A stretch of DNA of 64,000 nt from Flagellimonas aequoris (GTDB taxonomy: Bacteria; Bacteroidota; Bacteroidia; Flavobacteriales; Flavobacteriaceae): the NCBI RefSeq assembly GCF_003584165.1, contig NZ_QXFJ01000030.1, forward strand, positions 186,001-250,000, in the 5' to 3' direction. This document shows positions 17,103 to 25,075 of the stretch, one piece after another. Below the pieces are notes generated by a model. The model saw only the letters and a program-made list of their open reading frames with translations, ran no database searches and had not been told where the DNA came from. Position numbers and translations under genes: made by a program. Position 1 is the stretch's first letter; each line of letters begins with the position of its first letter.

Positions 17103-17420
17103 GTTTCAGGGGCTTTGGCCAATACACTATTCTTGTAGATAGATTTCGAATTTAGTGGAAAAATGGTAAGCTGGAAAGAAGGGCTAACAAAGGTTATCAC
17201 CCTTTTTGTCAACTGTTTTGGAATAGTGGGTTGTATCTGGGAAAAGGTTTTTGAGATTACCCAAAAGTGGCATACGTCCGACGGATGTCATACGCTTAAC
17301 CCCAGATTTTTACGTCCATGTACTTTCTGTTCCTCGGATGGGATGTTTTCTGTTGCTTTGTACCGGTTGTGAATGATACAACCACAACTATCATTATACA
17401 TCAATCAAAAATCAACAGAG
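17103..17420. other. Intergenic region upstream of the lipoprotein/LytTR cluster
   Basis: 318 bases between divergent genes. It contains a 25-base stretch (17247-17271) matching the 3' end of the GlmU-like gene at 22 positions, three TACGnnnnA-like elements (17273, 17291, 17311; periods 18 and 20 bases), and an inverted repeat GGTTGT-N7-ACAACC (17365-17383) in the expected leader of the lipoprotein gene. No consensus promoter was found; the open frame 17163-17372 is not convincing as a gene. Confidence 0.55.
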
Positions 17421-18002
17421 ATGAAAACAAAGGTACTATTCTACATGGCACTTTTACTGATTTTCGGTAATTGTGCAACAACAAAAACCAATCCACCCAT
17501 TTTAAAGGATTATACTCTTGGGGAAAAATGGATCTGGAAATGGGAACGTGTAGCTGAAGGGGAGGTTCGTGCACAAGGGGAAGACATTCAGGAAGTAGTA
17601 AACTACAACGGAACGTTAGGGCTTTGGAACGGTATCGATACGCTTCAAATTTCAAAAACGATTCATCAAGAGCAGAGCGATACCCCATTTCGGAATTGGC
17701 CTTTAGAGGTAGGAAAAAAATGGAAATATGTATCGGAATGGGAAAATAATGAAGGTACAACGGGAAAAACCAGTCAAGATGCTAAAATTACTGCATTTGA
17801 AGAGTTACATGTGGTGGCCGGGAAATTCAAGGCATATAAAATAGAATACAAAGGAATTGTGACAAATTCCAGAGGTTTTAAGGGGGAGATGAACGATATT
17901 TGGTGGTATTCCCCGGAATTGAAAACCTACATCAAACATGTCAACGATGATGGTTATGGCTTATATACCAATGAATTGACTAGCTATTCAAAAGCCAATT
18001 AA
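17421..18002 (+). CDS. Lipoprotein of unknown function
   Basis: A 193-residue protein. The ATG at 17421 gives a clean lipoprotein signal (MKTKVLFYMALLLIFGNC, Cys18); an upstream in-frame start would add 16 polar residues before it and is rejected. The mature part is polar with many Trp and Lys residues (GEKWIWKWERV, GKKWKYVSEWENN, NDIWWYSPELKTYI) and looks like a single beta-rich domain. It is first in a row with the histidine kinase, LytTR regulator and CocE-type hydrolase; the 41-base gap suggests a common transcript. Homology not recognised. Confidence 0.7.
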   Translation: MKTKVLFYMALLLIFGNCATTKTNPPILKDYTLGEKWIWKWERVAEGEVRAQGEDIQEVVNYNGTLGLWNGIDTLQISKTIHQEQSDTPFRNWPLEVGKKWKYVSEWENNEGTTGKTSQDAKITAFEELHVVAGKFKAYKIEYKGIVTNSRGFKGEMNDIWWYSPELKTYIKHVNDDGYGLYTNELTSYSKAN

Positions 18003-18043
18003 GATAACCTTAGCCTAAATCCAGTATATTTCAAACCAGAACT

Positions 18044-19105
18044 TTGGGAGCAAAAAAATCAAATACAGGAATATCGCTTTATTGGAAATGCCAAATCGTA
18101 TGTTGGGGTGTGGTTTCCTTGTTGTGGTTGTACATTGCTTTGGACAGAGATCATTTTACGGTTCCCCATGCCATTGTCAACTATGTGTTGGACGTTTCCG
18201 TTTGCATTGGCCTAACCCACGCGTACAGAGCAATTGCGTTAAGATCAGGATGGAATCAACTGGGCATTAAACAACTGCTAAAAAGGATTATTCCATCCAT
18301 ATTGATTTTGGCCGTTTTGTTTATGCAATTGATGAATCTAAAAACTTCGGCCTATATCTATTTGGTGCATCACAACAATACCTTTGAGGACAACGTATGG
18401 ATTTGGAACCCAGTTTTGATAACAGGATTGAGGCATATGGCCATTTGGGTGCTGGCCTATCATGCTTATCATTTTTACCAAAGAGAGGTAAAAACGACAA
18501 AGGCGAATGCACAGCTTTCGGTAATTGCAAAGCAGACCCAACTGGACAATCTGGCGGCACAGTTGAACCCTCATTTTTTGTTCAATTCCCTGAATTCCAT
18601 TAAAGCATTGGTCATTGAAAACCCGAAGAGTGCACGCAGGGCCATTGATCTGTTATCCGATCTATTGCGTTCATCACTATATGAAAAGGAACATACCACC
18701 ATATCCATTGCGGAAGAAATGGCATTGGTAAAGGATTATGTGGAGTTGGAAAAACTACGATTTGAGGAACGTCTCAATATTCAATTCAATGTGGACCGGA
18801 CCCTTGAACACTTTAAAATCCCGCCACTGAGTATTCAACTTTTGGTGGAAAACGCCATCAAACACGGGATAGATAAACAGTTGGAAGGAGGTACCGTTGC
18901 TATTTTGGTGCAAAAGGAGAACGACCATGTGGTGATAACCGTCAAAAACCCTGGAAATCTCTCCAAAGATGATCATATTGGGGTTGGATTAAAAAATCTA
19001 AAGCAACGCCTTTTGTTGCAATATGAAGGGAAGGCGAATTTTAAGATGGAGTCTCCTTCCGAAAACGAGGTGGTTGCCACCTTAATGATACCGATTGAAA
19101 AATGA
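18044..19105 (+). CDS. Sensor histidine kinase, LytS/YehU type (His_kinase family)
   Basis: A 353-residue kinase. Four hydrophobic segments (about 17-34, 42-60, 82-98, 122-142) form a membrane sensor without a large periplasmic domain. The kinase part carries the phospho-acceptor motif NPHFLFNSLNS (175-185, His177), the N-box LLVENAIKHGI and the G-box GVGLKNLKQRL, all typical of the LytS-like class that pairs with LytTR regulators. The start is TTG at 18044. The stop overlaps the regulator start by 4 bases (ATGA), so translation is coupled. Confidence 0.9.
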   Translation: MGAKKSNTGISLYWKCQIVCWGVVSLLWLYIALDRDHFTVPHAIVNYVLDVSVCIGLTHAYRAIALRSGWNQLGIKQLLKRIIPSILILAVLFMQLMNLKTSAYIYLVHHNNTFEDNVWIWNPVLITGLRHMAIWVLAYHAYHFYQREVKTTKANAQLSVIAKQTQLDNLAAQLNPHFLFNSLNSIKALVIENPKSARRAIDLLSDLLRSSLYEKEHTTISIAEEMALVKDYVELEKLRFEERLNIQFNVDRTLEHFKIPPLSIQLLVENAIKHGIDKQLEGGTVAILVQKENDHVVITVKNPGNLSKDDHIGVGLKNLKQRLLLQYEGKANFKMESPSENEVVATLMIPIEK

Positions 19106-19827
19106 AGGATAGATATACAACTTTGATCATAGATGATGAGCGTTTGGCCCGTGAAGAGGTCCGAAGGGCGCTTGAAGGCTATCCAGAATTTGAAATTGTG
19201 GGAGAAGCGAACAATGCGGAAGTTGCCATCAGTTTGATTGAAAAAGAACAGCCTGACATCATCTTTTTGGATATCCATATGCCAGGGAAATCTGGGTTTG
19301 ATTTGCTGGAGGAACTGGGAACCGTTCCCGAAGTGGTGTTCACAACGGCTTATGACCAATATGCGGTACAAGCTTTTGAGGTAAATGCGCTGGATTATTT
19401 GGTAAAACCGCTTAGGGACGAGCGTTTTGTCAAAACCATTGAAAAGGTAAAGGTTGAATTACAAAAGAAGGAAGAGGCACAGAAAGCACCGTTGGCAAGC
19501 CATCAAAAAATCTTTATCAAGGATGGTGAGAAGGTCTATTTCATTGCATTATCGGAGATACGTTTAGTAGAGTCCATGGACAATTATGTGCGCCTATATT
19601 TTGGTAATCAAAAAGCCATGGTGAAGCGTTCCCTGAACCAACTGGAGGAAAAATTGGACCCCAATACGTTTTTCAGGGCCAACAGGAGCCAAATCATCAA
19701 CACGGAATACATCGAGGAAATACAACCTTATTTCAATAACAAACTACGAATTGTAATGACCACTGGGGAAACGGTGGACCTCTCGACAAGACAATCGGTA
19801 GCGTTCAAAAACCGAAACAGTTTGTAG
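19102..19827 (+). CDS. LytTR-family response regulator
   Basis: A 241-residue DNA-binding response regulator. The receiver domain (1-120) has the acid pocket (DDE, 11-13), phospho-acceptor Asp57 in FLDIHMPG, the conserved Thr in VVFTTAYD and Lys in YLVKPL. The C-terminal LytTR domain (about 138-241) shows KVYFIALSEIRLVESMDNYV and FFRANRSQIINTEYI. Such proteins bind pairs of 9-base direct repeats about 21 bases apart; candidate elements occur upstream of the lipoprotein gene. Coupled to the kinase by a 4-base overlap. Confidence 0.93.
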   Translation: MKDRYTTLIIDDERLAREEVRRALEGYPEFEIVGEANNAEVAISLIEKEQPDIIFLDIHMPGKSGFDLLEELGTVPEVVFTTAYDQYAVQAFEVNALDYLVKPLRDERFVKTIEKVKVELQKKEEAQKAPLASHQKIFIKDGEKVYFIALSEIRLVESMDNYVRLYFGNQKAMVKRSLNQLEEKLDPNTFFRANRSQIINTEYIEEIQPYFNNKLRIVMTTGETVDLSTRQSVAFKNRNSL

Positions 19828-19914
19828 CGATTGAACATGCAATCACATCAAAAAACGAATAGCAAAAGCATAAAGCTTAGGGGCGACTATGCCCTAAACT
19901 CAAAATCAATCAAA

Positions 19915-21726
19915 ATGAAAAAATCGATTAGCAAAGCATACAGTATTGCAGTTCTGGCCTTATGTTTTCTAGCCGCTTGCAAGGAACGGACCCCAGTTCA
20001 AATCCCAAGGACTGTTACCGAAAATGGCACAACCTATCTAGTTCAGGACAGTATCTTGATTGCAACGCAGGATGGTGCCAAAATCCATGCGATCGTGGTT
20101 CGGAACGCCCAAAATGAGGAACCCACTCCTGCGGTGTTGTTCCATACCATCTACGCACGTAAAAGCGACCTAAAAAGGGCAAAAATGGCAGCGGACCACG
20201 GGTATGTTGGGGTGGTTTCCTATACCCGTGGCAAAGGATTGAGCCCCGATTCCATAGTACCCTATAAACATGAAACAACCGACACGTATGCGGTCATTGA
20301 CTGGATCAGTAGGCAAGATTGGAGCAACCAAAAAGTGGGGATGTATGGCGGAAGTTATGTAGGCTTCACACAATGGGCCGCTGTAAAAAACAAGGTGCAT
20401 CCCGCCTTAAAAACGATTGTTCCTTCGGTTTCTGCGGCACCGGGTATCGCGGAGCCCATGGAAAACGGGGTCTATTTCAATTTTCACTTTCCATGGCACC
20501 ATTATGTTTCCAACAACCAATATTTGGACACCACCTTGTATTATAACGGGCAACGTTGGCAGGATTTGAACATGGAATGGTTTCAAAGAGGGGTGGCTTA
20601 CAATGCCATGGATAGTTTGGATGGATTGCCCAATCCCCAGTTTGGGGAGCGATTGTTACACCCGACCATTGACACTTATTGGCAAGACATGATACCCTAT
20701 AAAGAGGATTTTGCCCATATCAACATACCTGTTTTGGCCACGACCGGGTATTATGATGGGGGACAAATCGGCACCCAGTACTATTTGAGGGAACATGCCA
20801 AATACAACAAAAATGCAGAACATTACCTGGTCATTGGGCCGTATACCCATTTTGGCGCCCAACAAAAACCAGATGCCCGTGTTTTGGGATATGACATCGA
20901 TTCCGTGGCACAAATTGATATCACGGAGTTGATTTTCGAGTGGTTTGATTACGTCATGAAGGGTGAGGCCAAACCCACATTGCTTCAAGACAAGATCAAT
21001 TACGAGGTCATGGGAGCCAACAAATGGGAACACGCTCCTTCATTGGGGCAGATGGCCACGGACACGCTCAACTATTATTTGAGCAACCAACGTTCGGGGG
21101 TGGCCTTTTCCTCGCTGTTTGGTACGGGAAACAACGGGGAGGATATTCATTACACACTGTCGGAACAACCTGAAGACCCCAATGCATTTTTGGAGCAGAC
21201 CATTGATTTTTCGGATCGTAGCAACCTTACCTGGAATTCAAGTGGCTGGAGAAGTATTATTGCCGACAGCTTAATGGTGGGACAAGGTTTTTCCTTTGTG
21301 ACCGAACCTTTTGACTCCGATTTTGAACTGAACGGTTCATTTGGAGGGGAGATCTCGGTCTCCATCAACAAAAAGGATTTTGATTATAAAGTGGTGTTGT
21401 TTGAGCAGACCCCTGAGGGCAAATTCTTTGCACTGGCATTACCCTATGTAGGTAGGGCGAGTTATGTACGAGATCGAGAACACCGACAATTGTTGACACC
21501 AAATGAAAAAACAAAACTTCCTTTTGGCATCGTACGGATGACGAGCAAGAAAATCAGTAAGGGAAGTAGATTGGTTGTGGTCATCAATGGGATCAAGGAC
21601 CCCTTTACTGAAATCAATTATGGCACGGGCAAAAATGTAAGTGAAGAAACTATCAAAGATGCCCAGGAACCCTTGGTCATTAAATGGTATGGGGATAGTT
21701 ATCTGAAAATTCCGGTAAAAAAGTAA
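19915..21726 (+). CDS. CocE/NonD-family hydrolase (X-Pro dipeptidyl-peptidase type), lipoprotein
   Basis: A 603-residue serine hydrolase. Starting at the ATG 19915 gives a lipoprotein signal ending FLAACK; an upstream ATG at 19831 would add 28 polar residues. The alpha/beta-hydrolase domain has the nucleophile in GMYGGSYVGF, the acid in TTGYYDGG and the His in IGPYTHFG; a C-terminal jelly-roll (PepX_C-like) region follows from about residue 370. Family members are glutaryl-7-ACA acylases, cocaine esterases or X-Pro peptidases acting on small amides or esters. Located 87 bases after the LytTR gene and probably its target or co-transcribed. Confidence 0.88.
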   Translation: MKKSISKAYSIAVLALCFLAACKERTPVQIPRTVTENGTTYLVQDSILIATQDGAKIHAIVVRNAQNEEPTPAVLFHTIYARKSDLKRAKMAADHGYVGVVSYTRGKGLSPDSIVPYKHETTDTYAVIDWISRQDWSNQKVGMYGGSYVGFTQWAAVKNKVHPALKTIVPSVSAAPGIAEPMENGVYFNFHFPWHHYVSNNQYLDTTLYYNGQRWQDLNMEWFQRGVAYNAMDSLDGLPNPQFGERLLHPTIDTYWQDMIPYKEDFAHINIPVLATTGYYDGGQIGTQYYLREHAKYNKNAEHYLVIGPYTHFGAQQKPDARVLGYDIDSVAQIDITELIFEWFDYVMKGEAKPTLLQDKINYEVMGANKWEHAPSLGQMATDTLNYYLSNQRSGVAFSSLFGTGNNGEDIHYTLSEQPEDPNAFLEQTIDFSDRSNLTWNSSGWRSIIADSLMVGQGFSFVTEPFDSDFELNGSFGGEISVSINKKDFDYKVVLFEQTPEGKFFALALPYVGRASYVRDREHRQLLTPNEKTKLPFGIVRMTSKKISKGSRLVVVINGIKDPFTEINYGTGKNVSEETIKDAQEPLVIKWYGDSYLKIPVKK

Positions 21727-21731
21727 AAAAG

Positions 21732-21760
21732 AAAAGGGCAATTGAAGTATTGCCCTTTTT
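21732..21760. terminator. Bidirectional terminator
   Basis: AAAAGGGCAA (21732-21741) pairs with TTGCCCTTTT (21750-21759) with an 8-base loop, followed by Ts on the plus strand and preceded by As. It lies between the hydrolase and the convergent DsrE gene and can serve both. Confidence 0.85.
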
Positions 21761-21782
21761 CTCTATTCAAACCCTGAGTATT

Positions 21783-22208
21783 TTACAAAGTAATGCTCAG
21801 AAAACCATCTTTTTGCAGGTTAAACCCATATAAAATGCCGTTTTCAACCACACCCATTTCCTTGGGAAGTTTTGTAGCGTCCACCCCGAACTTTTTCAAA
21901 GAAAATCCACAGGCCAACAACTTGATGTTCTTGTTTTTGGCCATATCCAGATAGGGTTGCATGGTTTCCAAGTTCGTAAGGTCGGAAACGGTCTGCCCGC
22001 AGATGACCACATGGAACTCCCCAAATTTTTCCCCGTCATCTGTAGCTAGGGCATCGGCGGCCAGGATAATGGCCTTCAGTTGGGGAACGTTTCGGGTGAG
22101 CACAAAATAATTGTTTCGCTCTTTGTTATAAGTGGTCTGGGCTTTCCCTTCTTGGAGCCCTGCTATAAAAGTCATGGCTACCAAAGCCATTGTCAATATA
22201 TGTTTCAT
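21783..22208 (-). CDS. DsrE/DsrF-like exported protein
   Basis: A 141-residue protein with a signal peptide (about 1-23, ending GKAQ) and a DsrE-fold body: the hydrophobic strand FHVVICGQTV, then KNKNIKLLACGFSLKKFGVD, which holds the conserved Cys position of sulfur-relay DsrE proteins, and the C-terminal VENGILYGFNLQKDGF. DsrE proteins carry persulfide sulfur. The signal peptide points to a periplasmic job, unusual for the classic cytosolic DsrEFH. It is the last gene of a four-gene unit, 5 bases after the DoxX gene. Confidence 0.82.
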   Translation of the reverse strand: MKHILTMALVAMTFIAGLQEGKAQTTYNKERNNYFVLTRNVPQLKAIILAADALATDDGEKFGEFHVVICGQTVSDLTNLETMQPYLDMAKNKNIKLLACGFSLKKFGVDATKLPKEMGVVENGILYGFNLQKDGFLSITL

Positions 22209-22213
22209 GAGTA

Positions 22214-22609
22214 TTATTTTTTAAGTTTTGGATTCAGTACAAAAAATAGGAGTCCGCCTAAAATGGCAATGTTCTTGAACAACGGTCCAATGGTGGCCAT
22301 TTGTCCCACTTGAACGGTAAGGGTGATGGGCACCAATACACAAATGAGCACGATGGCCGACAAGCGGGTCTTGAAACCCGCAAAAAAAGCGATGCCAAAC
22401 ACGAACATCACCACGCCCGACACTATCACAGAAATTTCGGCAGGACCCAACAAATGGCCCAAGGTACCAAACCGGGCCTGATCCATTTTGGCAATGGTCT
22501 TGTCCACGTTGAGCAGATGGTTCAGGCTGGCCACGATAAAGATCAAACTCACCAACATCCGCAAAACGGTTACCGAGGTACGACTGACCGCAATGGTTTT
22601 GTTTTCCAT
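22214..22609 (-). CDS. DoxX-like membrane protein
   Basis: A 131-residue integral membrane protein with four hydrophobic helices (about 13-30, 55-78, 84-102, 107-126), ending NPKLKK. The pattern VLRMLVSLIFIVASLNHLL and the HLLGPAEISVIVSGVVM segment are typical of the DoxX/DoxD group, of which some members are the membrane subunit of thiosulfate:quinone oxidoreductase and others act in redox or detoxification. It sits 12 bases after the phosphoesterase gene and 5 bases before the DsrE gene. Confidence 0.82.
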   Translation of the reverse strand: MENKTIAVSRTSVTVLRMLVSLIFIVASLNHLLNVDKTIAKMDQARFGTLGHLLGPAEISVIVSGVVMFVFGIAFFAGFKTRLSAIVLICVLVPITLTVQVGQMATIGPLFKNIAILGGLLFFVLNPKLKK

Positions 22610-22621
22610 ATCGATCAGGGT

Positions 22622-24250
22622 TTAGTGGAATTGATAATCGGTTCCAGGCAATTGCGACAACACATTGTCGCCTAGGTCCAAGGCTTTGGCCCGACCATCC
22701 ATTACTGGGGCAATGGCACCCTTGGCTTTCAGGTATTCCACGATCACATCATGCACGGTATAGTCCATCACTTCCGTCTCCACGGTGTTTGGCATGCGAC
22801 AGAGGGTGGGCAGCGGTTCGCCCTCGCGCCTACAGGCCGAAAGGGTGTACAGTTTATCCTCCTGCATGGGCTCGCCACCGATCATGATCGATGCCACGCG
22901 TTCCCCTTTGGGTTTGTTGGCATAAAAGGTGAGCTCCATACCCGAAAAGCGCACCAACCAACCCCCGAAGCGTTCCATGGGATTTTGGGCGAATACGTTG
23001 TGGATTTCCTTTTCCAGCCAATCCTTGATCTGCTTGCCCGTGGCCTTGCCGATTTTTACCTTTTCGTTTACAGGGAGCATGCTCCACAGATCGGCCCGGG
23101 TAATGGGTGCCTTGCCGCTTTCTCCAATGGAAATGGGCGTACTGAACCGGAACCCGTTGGAAATGGAAATATCGGCCCCGGTCTTCCAGCGGGCGGCATC
23201 GGTAATAAAGTTGTCCATGGGGTTTTCCACCACAAAATAGCGGTAGAGTGGGGTGCTGGTATAGCCCAACACCTGTTCGATTTCTTCCTTGTATGGGGCG
23301 GTTTCCTGATCAATAAGCTGTGCCACTTGTGCATCGGCGGGGTATGTTTTTGGATCCACTTCCATGAGGTCGTAATCTTCCTTGATGATCTTGCCATCCT
23401 TCACCATCAAGGTCAGTTTGCCCACAAAGGAGGCAAAGGCCCCGGGTTCGGTCACCTTGGAATATTTCGCCTGAAGCGGTTTGCGGATGCGTTCGTGGGT
23501 ATCGTTGCCCAAAATGTAATCCACGCGCTGCAGGGCAGGGTGATTGGCCAAATCGTATTGCTTGCTGATGCCAATATGCGTCACCAAAAAGAGCAGGTCC
23601 ACCTTTTGGTTGTCCTTGAGTTCGGTGATGAGGGCCTCCAAGTTTTTGTCGATGGGATCAAAACGGATGCCCTTGCTGAAGGATGGGTTCTGGCGTACCG
23701 GAATCTCGGGATCGTTGTAGGAGATAAAACCGAGTTTTACGCCTTTCATTTCCTTGATAAAATATTGGGGAAACAGGGTTTCGCCCGAAGCCTCATCGTA
23801 CATATTGGCCGAAATGACCGGGGTGTCGTAGTGCTGCAGCACGTCCATCATGGTCTGTTTGCCATAGACGACCTCCCAGTTGCCGGGAATCAGAAAATCG
23901 TACCCCATGGCCTTGATGATGGGGGCAAAGGCCTTCCCGTGCGAAAGGGCCGCCACGGCACTGCCTTGGATCATGTCGCCACCGTCTAAGATCAGGGTGC
24001 CTTCGGGGTCTTTGCTGCGTTCCTGCTCAAAAAGGGTCTTCACATGGGCCAAACCACCCAGCTGGCGAAAGGTAATCTGGTCGTTTTCCCAGAACAGCTC
24101 ATCGTGGGGCTGCAATTGCCCGTGAATGTCAGCGGTTTGCAGAATGGTGATGGTCTGCTCGGGGTTTTCTTTTGGGGTCTCCTTGCACGAAAACAGGGTT
24201 CCGCCGAGGAGGGCCAGGGCCGCCAAGCCCAGGATTTTATGTGGTATCAT
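22622..24250 (-). CDS. 5'-nucleotidase/SoxB-type metallophosphoesterase, lipoprotein
   Basis: A 542-residue lipoprotein (signal ending LLGGTLFSC, Cys22) with a calcineurin-type metallophosphoesterase domain: TADIHGQ (metal ligands Asp and His), LDGGDMIQGS, GNWEVVYG in place of the usual GNHE, VTHIG, and GNDTHE. A 5'-nucleotidase C-terminal domain follows (about 335-530), with NGFRFSTPI and ACRREGEPLPTLCR. UshA-type nucleotidases and the sulfur enzyme SoxB share this architecture. The Asn-Trp at the GNHE position and the DsrE/DoxX neighbours favour a sulfur-related role, but SoxB identity is not proven. Translationally close to DoxX. Confidence 0.8.
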   Translation of the reverse strand: MIPHKILGLAALALLGGTLFSCKETPKENPEQTITILQTADIHGQLQPHDELFWENDQITFRQLGGLAHVKTLFEQERSKDPEGTLILDGGDMIQGSAVAALSHGKAFAPIIKAMGYDFLIPGNWEVVYGKQTMMDVLQHYDTPVISANMYDEASGETLFPQYFIKEMKGVKLGFISYNDPEIPVRQNPSFSKGIRFDPIDKNLEALITELKDNQKVDLLFLVTHIGISKQYDLANHPALQRVDYILGNDTHERIRKPLQAKYSKVTEPGAFASFVGKLTLMVKDGKIIKEDYDLMEVDPKTYPADAQVAQLIDQETAPYKEEIEQVLGYTSTPLYRYFVVENPMDNFITDAARWKTGADISISNGFRFSTPISIGESGKAPITRADLWSMLPVNEKVKIGKATGKQIKDWLEKEIHNVFAQNPMERFGGWLVRFSGMELTFYANKPKGERVASIMIGGEPMQEDKLYTLSACRREGEPLPTLCRMPNTVETEVMDYTVHDVIVEYLKAKGAIAPVMDGRAKALDLGDNVLSQLPGTDYQFH

Positions 24251-24312
24251 GTGTTTTGTGTTTGTAATGAAACGTAAGCTAAGGATAAAAATGGGGTCTT
24301 GTTATGGAATGC

Positions 24313-24690
24313 TTACAGGTAGCCCTTAAACTGTTGGTAGAGAATGTACAACGGTACCGAAGGAGGTAAAGCCACTTCATTGTCAGAGTGCAGTAGTGGT
24401 TGATTTCCTGTTGATCCAAGTGCTGCCAAAGCCGTGGTAGTAATGGGCAAAAAAGGCAGGGGTTGGGCATTGATTTCCTTTGCTTTGGCCGTGGACACCG
24501 TAACAAAAGACGCGCAACAGGTTTTGGAAGCCGCAGTGGCCTTAATCTTGTTGGTCACCTTGGTGGTGGTGAGACCCAAAGAGGACTCTATGGTGTTCCG
24601 GACCTTGCAGGGTGCCAAAAGGAGCAGCCCGATCAACAGAACGGACAGTCCTTTTTTAGTGCTAGGTGGTGATGTGTGGATTCCCTGCAT
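24313..24690 (-). CDS. Small exported Cys-containing protein of unknown function
   Basis: A 125-residue protein with a hydrophobic N-terminal segment (14-26) ending LLLLAPCKVRN, a possible lipobox with Cys28, and a downstream vicinal pair SKTCCASF. I recall PCKVRN..LG..TKVTNK proteins in flavobacterial operons for metal or redox stress, but no function is established. It is first in the operon, 62 bases before the phosphoesterase gene. A strong dyad lies 33-50 bases upstream of its ATG, which supports it being a true operon leader rather than a chance frame. Confidence 0.6.
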   Translation of the reverse strand: MQGIHTSPPSTKKGLSVLLIGLLLLAPCKVRNTIESSLGLTTTKVTNKIKATAASKTCCASFVTVSTAKAKEINAQPLPFLPITTTALAALGSTGNQPLLHSDNEVALPPSVPLYILYQQFKGYL

Positions 24691-24722
24691 GTTTCAAATT
24701 AAAAACGATCTGTGCAATTTTG

Positions 24723-24740
24723 CTGTAACTAAAGTTACAG
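24723..24740. promoter_or_regulatory. Operator-like dyad CTGTAACT-AA-AGTTACAG
   Basis: Eight-base half sites, perfectly complementary, around a 2-base centre (24731-24732). It is centred 42 bases upstream of the first gene of the DsrE/DoxX/phosphoesterase unit. The symmetry is that of a dimeric helix-turn-helix regulator (Crp/Fnr and similar); no regulator is adjacent. Confidence 0.65.
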
Positions 24741-24829
24741 AGGATGGGTGATTGGTGCAAAGAAATTGGAATAGAGTTGGATGAATAAATTCTGTTTCAA
24801 TTTCGAAAAGCTATTAAGTTTATTAGTAT

Positions 24830-25075
24830 CTATTTTTCACTAGAACTTTCGTCTTCAGTTTCTTCCTCAGCAAAAATCCCCGAAATTTTCTTAAGCATTT
24901 CTTCCAAGTTTACTTTTTCATCATGTGATAAATTACCAAAGTCCGTGTCCTCAATAGAATTATCCTCTAACATTTGTTTGATCATTTCTGTGTATGTGAA
25001 GTCAACGGCAATGGTACCTTGCTGTATCTTAATGGTAATGTCATTATTTTCCTCTTTGTTAAATATCAATTTCAT
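24830..25075 (-). CDS. Small acidic protein coupled to the PHP-ATPase
   Basis: An 81-residue, strongly acidic protein (many Glu/Asp; tail EEETEDESSSEK) beginning MKLIFNKEENNDITIKIQQG. Its ATG overlaps the stop of the PHP-ATPase gene by 4 bases (ATGA), so the two are translated together. No homology recognised. Base composition is AT-rich like its partner and unlike the flanks. It could be a regulatory or inhibitory subunit of the ATPase; this is inferred from the coupling only. Confidence 0.75.
   Translation of the reverse strand: MKLIFNKEENNDITIKIQQGTIAVDFTYTEMIKQMLEDNSIEDTDFGNLSHDEKVNLEEMLKKISGIFAEEETEDESSSEK

Noticed and set aside
17163-17372. 69-residue frame in the intergenic region before the lipoprotein gene
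   Set aside because: No start signal and no family; its VFEITQKW part is better explained as a copy of the GlmU-like gene end.
22751-23989. 412-residue open frame on the plus strand antisense to the phosphoesterase gene
   Set aside because: It is a shadow of the real gene in a GC-richer stretch; composition (many His, Gly, Phe) fits an antisense frame and no family or signal peptide is visible.
22622-24250. Calling the phosphoesterase SoxB outright
   Set aside because: Architecture and neighbours are suggestive, but no SoxXA, SoxYZ or SoxCD genes are present, and UshA-type nucleotidases share the domains.
24830-25075. Classical antitoxin identity for the 81-residue protein
   Set aside because: Size and acidity fit, but it has no DNA-binding motif and follows, rather than precedes, the large gene; only the translational coupling is established.
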